From Rotaria sp. Silwood1 (Eukaryota > Rotifera > Eurotatoria > Philodinida > Philodinidae), in NCBI GenBank assembly GCA_905250075.1, contig CAJNOP010000003.1:4728692-4792691 (forward strand): 64,000 bases of DNA, in the 5' to 3' direction. Within the stretch, counting starts at the first letter, position 1; each line of letters begins with the position of its first letter. The position numbers and the translations under genes are program-made. Positions 53,331-64,000 of this stretch are shown here, piece after piece. The notes beneath the pieces are model-generated. The model did not search any database, was not told the origin of the DNA, and was given only the letters and a program-made list of their open reading frames with translations.

Positions 53331-54404
53331 AGTTGCGAGTATTCCAGCAAGCATATATGAACACAGAAATTACGAGAAAACAAACAGCTAAAATAGTGAT
53401 AAACGAAAAAGAGGATAAAAAAATAACACATTTTATCAGTAGAAAACAGTATAACTGCAAGCTATAAAAATGTTTTTACATAAAATAAATGACTGCTGTT
53501 GTTGATGCGTCTATTTGCATTATTGTTCACATGATCTTTTTTTTTATAGCTCGAGAGAGAACGAATATGATAAAAACGTTGAATAATAGGATGATTTGAG
53601 AAGAAATGACATGAAGCATACAGATGTTAAAAGGAAAAGGCTTTGGGACTAAGCAAAGTCGACTCCAAATTAGTCGCCCTTTGGTATAGTCGATGATCTT
53701 GAGTAACACTGTGGCACTCCTCAGCAATTCCACTATACCTGGATTCTTTGATTCAATTCTGTACCTCGATCCCAATCATTATCGTTATGTCAACCATAAA
53801 GAAGAAATTGCAACATTGACAAATATTGAGAAGAATAATTGGAAATATGTATTAAGCAATTCATCAACTAATGGAATTATCATATGGTAACAGCTGGGTA
53901 GAAGAGAAGGAACGAAAGAAAAAAAGAAGATAATTAACGTGAATTGTCAGTTCCTAAAGTGAAATTGAAATTATAAGCAATGCCGATATATATTTGACGG
54001 GAAAAATAAACCATACATGAGATAAGAGTGATAGTGAGACACAATATGAAATACTTCACAGAACAATAATAATGAGAAGAGGATATGGAAAAGGTGAATC
54101 GAGTGCTTATGTACTAATTCTGGTTAATAGCCAGGGTCTTTTTCTTTCCAAAGATCCAAAATCTAGGCCAAATAGAAGGAGAAGAAAACAAAACACTACC
54201 ATTATTCAAAAGTCAAAATAAATTTACTACGAGAGATAATGATTCACAAGTTTATTTCCTAAAATCATAGTCTAAGTAAGACTTCATCGTAGGAAGACAG
54301 AAAATTAAAAAAAAAGTACTCCACTGATACGCGCAGGTACAAATAATATCTTTAATTTGAAGAACTTTATTGAGAAGTAAATATATTTTTCTTTTTTTTT
54401 TCCC
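53331..54404. other. Spacer with overlapping open frames near 53.7 kb
   Basis: Balanced-composition sequence at about 53620-53800 is open on both strands (plus ATG 53693, 65 codons; minus ATG 53775, 82 codons). No family was recognised. The rest is purine-rich, AT-rich spacer. Confidence 0.3.
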
Positions 54405-54725
54405 TCAAGCAACTTTTAAACAAAATTTATAAACTTTATATATTATCCAGCAGAGGAATATTTTTTGAATTGAACGTTACCAAATTTATCTAATTATCAT
54501 GAAAATTCACTGTACAATTAATGGTAGTTTGTGCGTAGTTGAATTTGTTTTCTATTAAATGCTCTGTTCCTAATAAGAACAGAGTATGTAAAAAAAAACA
54601 TGAAAAATTCAACTAGTTTTAATAAATAAACTGTTTTTATATCTGCGTTTGAAAATTTTTGTATTTTCGTAAGCAATAGTGTACCTTCTTGGATGGCCCA
54701 TTAACTTCCAGCGGTTTAGGTGAAC
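54405..54725 (+). repeat. Inverted dispersed repeat, copy 1 (internally deleted)
   Basis: Shares AAAATTTATAAACTTTATAT at one end, a central GTTCCTAATAAGAACA hairpin and ATTAACTTCCAGCGGTTTAG at the other end with the reverse complement of 56645-57205. It is shorter than that copy (about 320 against 560 bases), so one of them has an internal deletion or insertion. Confidence 0.55.
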
Positions 54726-56644
54726 AGAATTTTTTCTTTCTATTTTTATCAGTCAGATCAATTGAAAACTATGGTATCGTTATAACATGACAAACTTTGA
54801 TAAGTCAATAGTAGCTTCGTATTGATGAAACATTTGAAAACTTGTACTGTATCTACATTATTTTTCGTTATAATTGTGCTCTTTTTTATTATAAATACAA
54901 TTCATGAAAATTTTAATCCAGTATTGCAAAATGTTGTATTTTCGATACAATATTGATGAAAAAGATGATAATAACAAGTAGGAAAGAAACAGAATTGGAT
55001 TCAATTAAGTAAAATGATATCTTTCTATCTTGTTATTGCGATGCAATACAATATTTATGAATATACTTTCATAATGTCTTCTCGAAACTTAATAAAATTC
55101 TTCGGTATTGTAATCTCTACGAAATCATCAATTGATCTTTCTCTCCAGTTTTTTTTCCTATTTATACTATGAATAATGGATGTCTTTCTTCATTTCATTG
55201 CCTTCTGTTTTCTTATTAATCTGTGTGAAACTATGTAAGTTCTCGTGCATGAGTAAAAAATTGAATAGTTATCTCTTGTCGAATATCAATGGGGTATCTA
55301 GTACTTTTATGATCGAAGGTGAGTCGCTGAGAATAGGGGCAATCACGATCATAAAACGTGTTTTGAAGCTTATTAGAGAAAGTATTAGCTTACTTTTAAG
55401 ACTGCTGCTAGGAAAAATCGAGACTAATCATTAAGAAAGGAAACGATAGTTCTCAGCGTGCCCTTATAAATTCGCCACTGCTATATATGAATTCTTGTTT
55501 TTCCTTTTTTATTATCTATTTATATTCATTACGAATACAACTACTTTGGAAGCTTTATAAGAATTAATTCTTTTTGCTATTCAAAATTTGGACAACATTG
55601 AGATTCAAGCAAGATTGCGCAGCTTTTAAAAAAGTTTTTAAAAATCGACAAAAATGAAAATGAAGAACTGATTTTATGTTTATATTATACTTCACAGTAA
55701 ATGAAGTATAATAGAATCTAGGAAGTAGTGAAGTTCGCTAGTATAGTTAATCAAAGTAGAGTTTGTCGTAGCGAGCTTTAACCAAGAAAATAGAAAGGAT
55801 CTTTGAGCTTATGTTTGTATGAGTAGTATTTTTTATCAATATTTATGTGTTTTTCAGTTTGACCTAGTTCAGAGATGACACTTAAAATATGAACATATTA
55901 CGTTATTAAGTTTTATTGTATATATGTTCAAAATAAAAAACAATGAAGGATTTTTTAGGTAATGTATTCTCTGTGAAAGAATAATAAATGTCTTCTCTCG
56001 AAATTAGATGCTCTAAAAATTATAATGTTGATTTGTTTGTTCATAAAAATACTTTTGAATATTAGTTTCTAATGTTGATTTAGAAGTCATGCGTGCATAC
56101 ATTAGTATATGAATTAGTGATAATGAATACTCTGTCGACTTAAAAGTAAAAAGTACGTGTCATGTGCTTTCACTGTAAATGAAATTTACAATTTATTTTT
56201 AAATGAAAAAAATATTATTGCGTAGTTTTGTGCCTGATTAAAAGAGAAAACTGCATAAGCTTATTTTATCTAAAATTCAATTCAGTCTATGACATATGTC
56301 TATATATTAAATGAATAAAGCACGATGAATTGAATAGTAGTGACAACTTACTCAGTTTTATAATCCTTCACTTAATAAAGTCCAATTTTGTTTGTTTCTT
56401 ACGTACTATTACCATTTTTCATTAATATTGTATCGAAAAAACAATAGTTCATAATATTTTATTAAAAATTTCCATGAATTGTTTTTATAATAAAAGGAAC
56501 ATAATTGTAAACGAAAGGATGTAAGCACAACACAAGTTTTTATATGTTTAATAGCTACGAAGCTATAATTGAATTATCAAAGTTTATCATTTTATAGTAA
56601 TGTTATAATTTTAAATTGATGTCACAGATAACAAATAGTCTGTA
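54726..56644. other. AT-rich spacer between the two inverted repeat copies
   Basis: No gene recognised. An 84-codon plus-strand open frame at 55180-55434 lacks any recognised feature and begins from a non-ATG codon. Confidence 0.35.
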
Positions 56645-57205
56645 TGCCTTAAAGCACTGGAAGTTAATGAACCATCAAACAAGAAGCATTTTTGCGACGA
56701 AAATACAAAGAAACTTTCAAGTTCAGATATGAAAACAGGTCATTTATTAAAAGAATTTGATTCTTTTTATTATATGTTCCTCAAAGATTGTTCTTATTAA
56801 GAACATTTTTCAGTGGATGCTCAAACTAGAAATAGTCCTTCTAATAAGGCTTAGCAAGTTATTTTTAGATATTTAATATTATAGTCATAATAAGTTGTAA
56901 AAGTCAGAATCTGGAGATAAGCATTGCTTGATTGATAAGAAACATATTTGTTACAAAAGCATACAGAAATTTCCAAGTCTAAGTAGTAAAATAGTCCGTT
57001 TAATACAAATATTTTATTTTTTATGAATTTAAATAGCATGTTCTTATTAGGAACAGTGCTCCTAATAAGAATAAATTCAATTACTTGTAAACAACCACTA
57101 ATTATACAATTTATTTTCAAAAATAATTATATGATTTTTGTATCCTTTGATCCAACAAGCATTTCTCTATTGAATCATATAAAAAGTTTATAAATTTTAT
57201 TTAGA
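56645..57205 (-). repeat. Inverted dispersed repeat, copy 2 (longer)
   Basis: Reverse-complement partner of 54405-54725. Ends correspond to CACTGGAAGTTAATGAACC at about 56655 and AAAAAGTTTATAAATTTTAT near 57180-57200. It carries further GTTCTTATTAAGAAC and CTTATTAGGAACAGTGCTCC inverted motifs near 56787 and 57045. No transposase frame is visible. Confidence 0.55.
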
Positions 57206-57599
57206 AATTGCTTGAAAAAAAAAAAAAGAAAAATATTCTCGTCTTCAACAATACTGTTTCAATTAAGAGTATCGTCTGTACGACGAAGTTTGTGGTAGAA
57301 CGCTCTTTCTCTAAATAAATATTAATAGCATATTGTCATTATTACATCGTATTAAGGCTACTGATGATTCATAGAACCATTATATTATCTAGATAGAAGT
57401 GGGTCAGATTTACTAGAAATACGGAAGAAATTCCGGTTAATATATTATAAAACGCTCCATAACAGTTGTTTGTAGAAGACAAAAAAGCATCAATAGTTGC
57501 AAAAAAAAATGAAGAAGGAATTGAGTGTGTACCTTAGGTGATGGGAAGCTGAGGATTTACAGAGTTCGAATAGTGTGATTGTTGTGTATAACAGATTTG

Positions 57600-57830
57600 A
57601 AGAAATCTATCATTTATTCTTCATATAGTTATGGAAGAAAAGCACTAAAAAGAGTAAAGAAAAAGGAGGAGGAGGAATCAAAAAGTCATTCACGAACTAA
57701 TGGCTAATGAACAATAAGCGAACAATGCTGTTTACATGAACACACAAAAGAGAAAAAGAGGAAGAAAGAGAGCAAGAAAAAGAAAACGATAAATGAGAGA
57801 CTGACGAGCCGTTATCCGACACAAACGTCA
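57600..57830 (+). repeat. Dispersed repeat copy 2 (direct partner at 53.1 kb)
   Basis: Contains AAAGTCATTCACGAACTAAT, ATGAACAATAAGCGAACAAT and a purine-rich stretch in the same order as 53100-53330. It is more diverged, with in-frame stops relative to copy 1. Confidence 0.55.
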
Positions 57831-60800
57831 GTTATTATTATCATAGAAAGGAGTTGTTATCAAATAAATATTTTTTGTTTTATGTGTTTTCTTTATGAAC
57901 AAGGTTCAAGGATAAGGTAGGATGAAAAGTTCAATTTTCTTTTGGCTAGACTTGTCAAAGAAACAACAAGACGCAGATGATTTCCCTACATTAATCATAG
58001 TTTGACAACATCTATTTATTAGACTATACATGAAAGTTGTCTATTCTATAGTTATCAATTGACATCTGGCTAATCGGAATAGTATAATAAAAGTAGGAAA
58101 TGAAGTCTTTCTAAAGCTCCAACATACTAACATCTTCCTATCTTTGATGGTTCATTTGAATTTGTACTCTAGTTAACTATCCTTAAAAGTATTTTCATGA
58201 AGTCTCTCAAAAACTTTTGTCGAAAAATCATGACAGGTATTCCCTAATGACTTAATATATTTCCTTAAGAATCTAGTGCGAGAATTACGACTATGATAAA
58301 ATGTCGTGTACAACGTCATTTATTATTCAAGTTGCTTGAGTCTTTCGTAAGTGAGAAGACAAATGAATTTCTCTTTCAACTCGTTCATAATAGAAATATA
58401 ATTTATCTTTTTCTTCAATTATATTTAACAATATAATTTTTGTTACTATGAATCTAAGTAAAAAAAGAATATAATTTTAGTTTGTAAAATTACAGAGATG
58501 TACAAGCACAAATACTATTTATAGCATCATTTACTAATACATTGTCATCAGTCATACATATACTCTTACCACTGTATATTTTGAATCTGAAAATCCATAA
58601 TTTAAGAATTGATACTATGTACTATCATTGGGTGAAAGTACGTATATCATAGCACATGACAGTAAGGAAGATAACGAGAGGATCTATCTCATTTATTTGT
58701 CACATTATACTTGATAGTTTTTCTTTGACTTGTATCATATGTACATAGTTCCGTAGAGTATGAACGTGATGAGAATGCTTTTAGGACTGCGGTTTCATGG
58801 AGGACTTTGATGAAATAAGTTCTCAAAATTTGTGCTTATATGATCATATGTATTTTAGACTATAAATTTTACTTGTATTCGCCTAGTCCTAACTTTTAGA
58901 TGACATTGCTGTTCGATTAATCTAAATACGAAAGAATATGATATATTTCTTAAAATAATATTTATCATTGAATTTGTTCTAGAAATCAATCTATAAAGAC
59001 AAAGCAGAATTGATTTTGTTAAGTTAATCCTTATCCTTAAAGTTAATGTTAAGATTAATCAAAATAACAGGAATAAATTTTAGTCTTTTATATTAATATT
59101 TATTTGACTTTAATATTGAGTTTGAAATATGCAGGTCATACACTCTTTCATAAACTCTCCATTGAGTTTTTTATCTTTACTATTAATACCTGGTAATCGG
59201 AAATCTCCTACAGATTTCTGAGAGTATCAATCAGAAGTTTCCGAGAATTTTGCGTTTTTCAAAGGATACACCGATAAGTCTACACTTAATATAGACTAAA
59301 GCTATCTGTTTAAGTTATCAGGAAAATGATTATATATGTTTCTTAACAATGATGTTTTATTAGAAGGATCTATCAACGAAATCAAGAACACAAAGAAGTA
59401 TTACGAAGCTGATGAAATAGAATAAGATCATAATATTTAACATAGATACTCAAAATAACACTAAATATATTTTCATAAAATAGAAACGTTTTGAAGAATA
59501 CTTCTTAAATTAATGATCATAGTAATCGATACTCAATAGTTATTGCTTTTTGTTGTAAATCAATTGTTATGCATGTGACAAAAATAAGTTTTTGAACTTG
59601 ATAATGTTTTTGTGACACATTTTTGCATATACATTTTTGGTTTATTTTTTTACATAAAGTCGATTGTATCAGCTGTTAATTTTATTATCTCATGACGTAG
59701 TCTACAGCACTCTCTAAAAAATGCATTCAAATATAACTATAAAATAGAAAAGTCATTGCAAGAGAAATGATGAAGCTAACGGCACATCACGTTGTAATTG
59801 ACCTTTAATTGCTATGGGTAATTAGTTTTTTGTTTGAAAGATTATGTATAGCGGTAGAGTGTCGTACATGTGGTAATCGAGTAGCTGGTGAATGAGTCGA
59901 AACACAGTAGAAAACTACTGCCATTAGGACAAAGGCTCACAATGCATGGTAAAAAAACGAGGACATACAGTGACAAACGGATATTCGTTACGTCGATTGT
60001 TTATGTTCTCGAAGACTTGACTATTTTTTTGTCCGCCATTTTTTCGAAGTTTGCAGATTATTATTACATAAGTTTAAAAAAATATCTTAAAACTATTGTT
60101 TAACAAACTTCCATGATTTATAATCGATACATTTTCATAATATTATTTGTCATTGCTGGGTGGAACACATTAAGATGCTTCTCTGGAGCGCTTTGTTGGG
60201 ATAAATTTAATTCACTCTTTTTTTTTTGTTTTATTAATGTGAAGTTCGATAGATTTTTTGTATACATGAGTGAATAGATGTTATTTAGAACTATTCGACT
60301 AGATGACACATACTCATCAGAAAAGCCTTTGTGTCATTGTAAATGATGATCATCAAGTCATAAAGAATCAGTGCGTTCTTATGTATTCTATCCGTTTTGC
60401 GCTTTTCTTCATACTTAAGTATCATAGATAGGAGGATCCCGTCTTTTTGTATTACAAATACTCAATATGAAATTTATTTAACTACTGATCTTATTCTTGA
60501 TCACTCTATATCAAAAGCAACGCCTCGTCAAAGTCTGACAACATTCGTAAATGTATGTGATAATTCTCTTATTCAAAATGATATCTTTTTGAACTTTTTA
60601 TTTTTATTTTTATCGAGTAACTGATTTATTTTAGAAGAATTTTTAATTATTCTCTTCCACAAATAGTTATTGCCTTCGTATATTCTCCGTTGTTTTAACA
60701 CGTACATTCTTTATATTGTTTGTAAGTGTGAATCTCATTGTACGAGTGCTTTTTATGTAGTGAAACCTTTCATAATAATTTTAAGCCATACGTGGGATAT

Positions 60801-63421
60801 TGTAAAGAGTCTAATAGGCGTATATATATTAAAGCACTTGCGATGAAAAAGGTGTAAATAAGACAATATATGGCAAAAATACATTTCTAATACTAACCAT
60901 CATTTTTTCGACCGAAGTTATAATAAATATCGCTGTTGATGTTCCGGTAAAAAACACTCTGTTATCTACGATAGCGGATGATAGCCTAAATGTAGCTATC
61001 TCTTTTTACTGTCAGTGACAGAGATTAGACTATTTCCAACGATTGAAACGATCGTTTTTGGGGCACAATGCCCACTTTTTGAGTTAACTTATAATTTGTT
61101 ACATAAAAAACGCTTTTGAAGATAGATTTCATTGCCGAGAGCATTTTTGAAGGCTTTGAGCTTGTCAGCCTATGTTTTCTCACAAAACTGAAGACTTTTA
61201 AAAAAAATTTCATTTTTTATCCTGCATCCAAGTATCTTCAAACAAACAAAAATACCAATTGTTTTCTATGAGACGCATACAGATAATTCCAAAGGGCGCA
61301 ATGAGCCACTTTTGACTCCAATTTGAAGAATGTTCTCCAAAACATCATGATACTGAAGTGAAAATTTTATATGATCTAAATGTAACTTGGTCAATATCGA
61401 TTTTTCGACAGAGAACAGTTATTAAACTTTTTAATTATGCTTGTTTCCTTTTTATATTTTGTATTTTGTTTCAAAAACCTATTGAGCAAATTTATCATCT
61501 ATAATAATGCCTTCATGACACTATGGAATTTTTTAGTAGCAAATCTGAGAATAGCAACTCACGTCATTTCAATAAAACTACAACGCAATTACTTATTTTC
61601 TGTTTGAATTGAAAACATTTTGACTTGTATTTTTTATGACATAAATAGCTTGACACAAAAAGCTTGACACAAAAATTTTTTCTTATGTATGATTTTACGC
61701 TATATATTAAAGAATTCATGTCTGACGGAAACAAAATACTAAGTGAAATCGCTTGAGTGCTTCAGAATTCAGACAAATGATCTCGTTAATACGACATAGT
61801 AGGGCTGATAGATCAATTCTAGAAGAATCTCACAGAAAAATACTTAGTTTGTTGATTAAATAAGAACTCAGATCTAAATAATATTATAAATAGAAATTTT
61901 CTAGTATTCTTCAAAATCAAACAATTTGTCACTTGAAGAAACAAACATGACACTTCTATTTTCTACTAATTAAAAACAGACGTTAGTAAAAAAACCAACA
62001 TTAATTGAAAAATAAATTAGATGTAGTATTTAGTTATGGAGTTTTTATTCATTGAATAGTCCAAAGTCTTTACGTAAGCAGAAAATATTGCTGTTCTTTG
62101 TTTTTTTCATAATCTTTATTCAAAAAAGCGTAAAGCGTCAGTTTTCAAGTGCACTTCTTTCAAGCAATATTCATATGTGGCAACTAATGGTATGTCTAAC
62201 ATTTGTAAGTAATTTCCTATTGTTCTATTACTGATATTCAATATTTTTGCTAGTGTGAATTCATTCCTAGGTGATTATTATACTTGCCAATCTCATGTAT
62301 AGTCATAGTTTTCTGATATAAACATAAGATTTTCAGAGTTTCTAAACAGCAGTAAACGGAAGGCAAGTACCCCTTGTCAAGATAACTCTTGAACTCTTTA
62401 CAATTTTTTCATTTATATATCAACAGCTGTCAAAAAAAGAAGTTGAATTTTTTCTTGTAAGTCTTAAAGATAAAAAAGACAAACATCGAGAAAAAAAGAA
62501 AAACACTGAAGCGAAAAAAAAAATAAGAGAAAAGTGGATGTCACAATAATTTAGTCGTCACATATTCATACAAGTAAAAACATACAGAACAGCTTGTTTG
62601 AATGATTAATGAATTGAAGAAAAAACTGACAAATCTTTCTTCTGGTGAAATATTCTTTTAAATAATTAACTGTTTGATTACTTATTAATCAGTGTATATG
62701 CATACATATATATATATATATGTGTGTGTACAGGAAAAATCTTGGTATTGAAATAGGTGTCAAAAAAACACTAAGATGAACTTCAATAATATTGAATGTT
62801 AAATGAGATGAAAAGCAAATTAACAACTTCGTGTAAATTTTCTGTGTAGCATGTAAGTTCTAATTTTTTTTTCTATGTGTGTCAAAGAATAAAGAGATCC
62901 ATCTTTTTTAATGCATCTGTCTTCTTCGTTCTTTTATTTCTTTTTTCTTTGTAGCTTTTGTGATTAGAATTCAATTGAGTTGCGTGCGTTGTTTGACAAA
63001 AAAGAAAACGACTGAGCATATATGCAAGATAATTTGAGAGTGATTCAGTAGAGAATAAATTGATAGATATAATAATCAGGCGAACAGATTTACTCGTTTC
63101 AATACAATGACATTAATGATGCCGACACTTTTAATGAAAATAACTTCTATAGAGATCGTGGGCTAAATATAAACAAAGGCTACTGCACTTTTTTTTTTCT
63201 ATCTGATTATGTTAAACATCAGCTCATGTATCGTCATTATTGTATTCTATTTTCTTTTTCTAATACTGAGAAAAAAATGAAAACTTCTGTTTTCTTTTGG
63301 TTCTTCTTTTAGATGAAAACTTATATAAATATATATATAAATGGAACCTTTTTTTTTTGGCAACATTTAATAGAACACAAAACAAAATCCGGTATTCATA
63401 GAAACAGAACTAATAAGAATA
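57831..63421. other. Gene-poor region upstream of the GPCR gene
   Basis: AT-rich sequence without a recognised gene, tRNA or clear transposon. A diverged pair of direct blocks at about 61055-61110 (GGGGCACAATGCCCACTTTT) and 61292-61350 (AGGGCGCAATGAGCCACTTT) suggests an old local duplication. A TA/TG microsatellite lies at 62703-62730. A purine-rich stretch lies at 62480-62535. The last few hundred bases should include the GPCR promoter and 5' UTR. An ATATAAATATATATATAAAT run at about 63322-63342, roughly 80-100 bases before the ATG, is a plausible but unproven TATA region. Confidence 0.35.
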
Positions 63422-64000
63422 ATGAGTTTTAACGAGAGTAATTCAACAGAAATACCTGTTGAATGGTTTCCTGGATTACAAACAGCTGCTTGTATTTTCT
63501 ATACTATTATACTTCTTGTTGGTATTATTGGAAATATATTGGTGATCATTATTGTGACAAAATATCGAGATATGCGCAATGCTACTAATCTTCTTTTAGC
63601 AAACCTATCCATTGCTGATCTATTTCATTTATTATTTTGCACACCAGACGGTTATCAACATTTATACGGAAAAGATAAACATCGATTGGGAACGTTTATG
63701 TGTATATAATCATTCTAAATGCTTTAAATTTTCTTTTGAAAACTATATTTTGTTTTTTTTCAGGTAGTTTTAGTCCATTTGTTCAAAATGTGACATCAAC
63801 ATGTTCAGTATTAACAATCATGGCCATTAGTTATGAAAGATATGTTGCTATATGCCAACCACTTAAAGTATATACTTGATCTCGAATATCAATAGTAGAA
63901 AAATTCTTGGTTTTTTGTTTTGTTTTTTAAAGACATCTCCTCTTCATTTAACCTTATTTCGAACATTACCAACAGCTATTTTCTTTTGGCTTATATCTTG
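63422..64000 (+). CDS. Rhodopsin-family (class A) peptide-type GPCR, 5' part
   Basis: Exons 63422-63701 (phase 1 exit), 63764-63867 and 63933 to the window edge, with introns of 62 and 65 bases. The start is MSFNESNSTEIPVEW, an extracellular N-terminus with N-glycosylation sequons at Asn4 and Asn7. TM1 contains the GN pair (GIIGNILVIIIV), TM2 contains LLLANLSIADLF with the conserved Asp, and the TM3 disulphide Cys lies in TFMC. After TM3 the E/DRY motif appears as ERY in SYERYVAICQPL. TM4 starts in the last exon. These are hallmarks of class A receptors. The LSIADL and ERYVAICQPL patterns fit peptide receptors of the ghrelin/neuromedin-like type, but the ligand cannot be named. The gene is cut by the window end after about 150 residues. 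Confidence 0.85.

Noticed and set aside
53527..53890. Open frames on both strands near 53.7 kb
   Set aside because: Neither is recognisable and they overlap antisense, so no coding claim is made.
59850..59920. tRNA-like fragment GCGGTAGAGTGTCG
   Set aside because: It does not fold into acceptor, anticodon and T arms with the expected spacing, and no TTCGA-type T loop follows.
1..64000. CRISPR arrays, operons, ribosome binding sites and prokaryotic features
   Set aside because: The window is eukaryotic with spliced genes. No regularly spaced direct-repeat/spacer array was seen; the only regular array is the LRR exon array.

Overview
This is a eukaryotic nuclear window: AT-rich, with spliced genes, many 52-75 bp introns beside kilobase introns, poly-pyrimidine/AG acceptors and GTAAGT-like donors. 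The gene style, especially an F-box exon ending in the residues TYHRYQ followed by one-exon-per-repeat leucine-rich repeats, points to a bdelloid rotifer (Rotaria/Didymodactylos-like). That assignment is inference from remembered family patterns; no search was run. Layout: (1) 1.6-36.1 kb, + strand, one large sacsin-like gene of 17 shared coding exons (6124-36147) plus a set of alternative first exons. Conceptual product with the 1626 first exon: 3,554 residues, against about 4,579 for human sacsin. It is collinear with sacsin from the first sacsin-repeat region to the C-terminal DnaJ (HPD intact) and HEPN domains. The single remaining GHKL ATPase-like module has lost its nucleotide-binding signatures, and the second and third modules are missing cleanly. 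(2) 37.8-39.5 kb, + strand, a seven-exon 441-residue protein kinase with a lysine-rich N-terminal tail. (3) 41.2-45.2 kb, - strand, an F-box/LRR gene with 15 consecutive 84-bp exons, each one 28-residue LRR, separated by 52-56 bp introns. (4) 45.2-63.4 kb, mostly gene-poor, with MITE/foldback elements, dispersed repeat pairs and possible decayed gene fragments. (5) 63.4-64.0 kb, + strand, the 5' part of a rhodopsin-family GPCR that runs off the window. The most interesting structure is the 5' architecture of the sacsin-like gene. At least ten short ATG-starting exons, in two clusters (1.6-5.7 kb and 11.4-18.4 kb) plus one at 27.7 kb, all end in a phase-1 donor, matching the phase-1 acceptors at 6124, 20029 and 27985. 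If real, the locus makes a family of proteins with interchangeable N-termini, including forms that start after the ATPase-like module and a C-terminal form keeping the DnaJ and HEPN domains. No transcript data were available. All joins are by reading frame, splice consensus and collinearity with sacsin as recalled from family knowledge.
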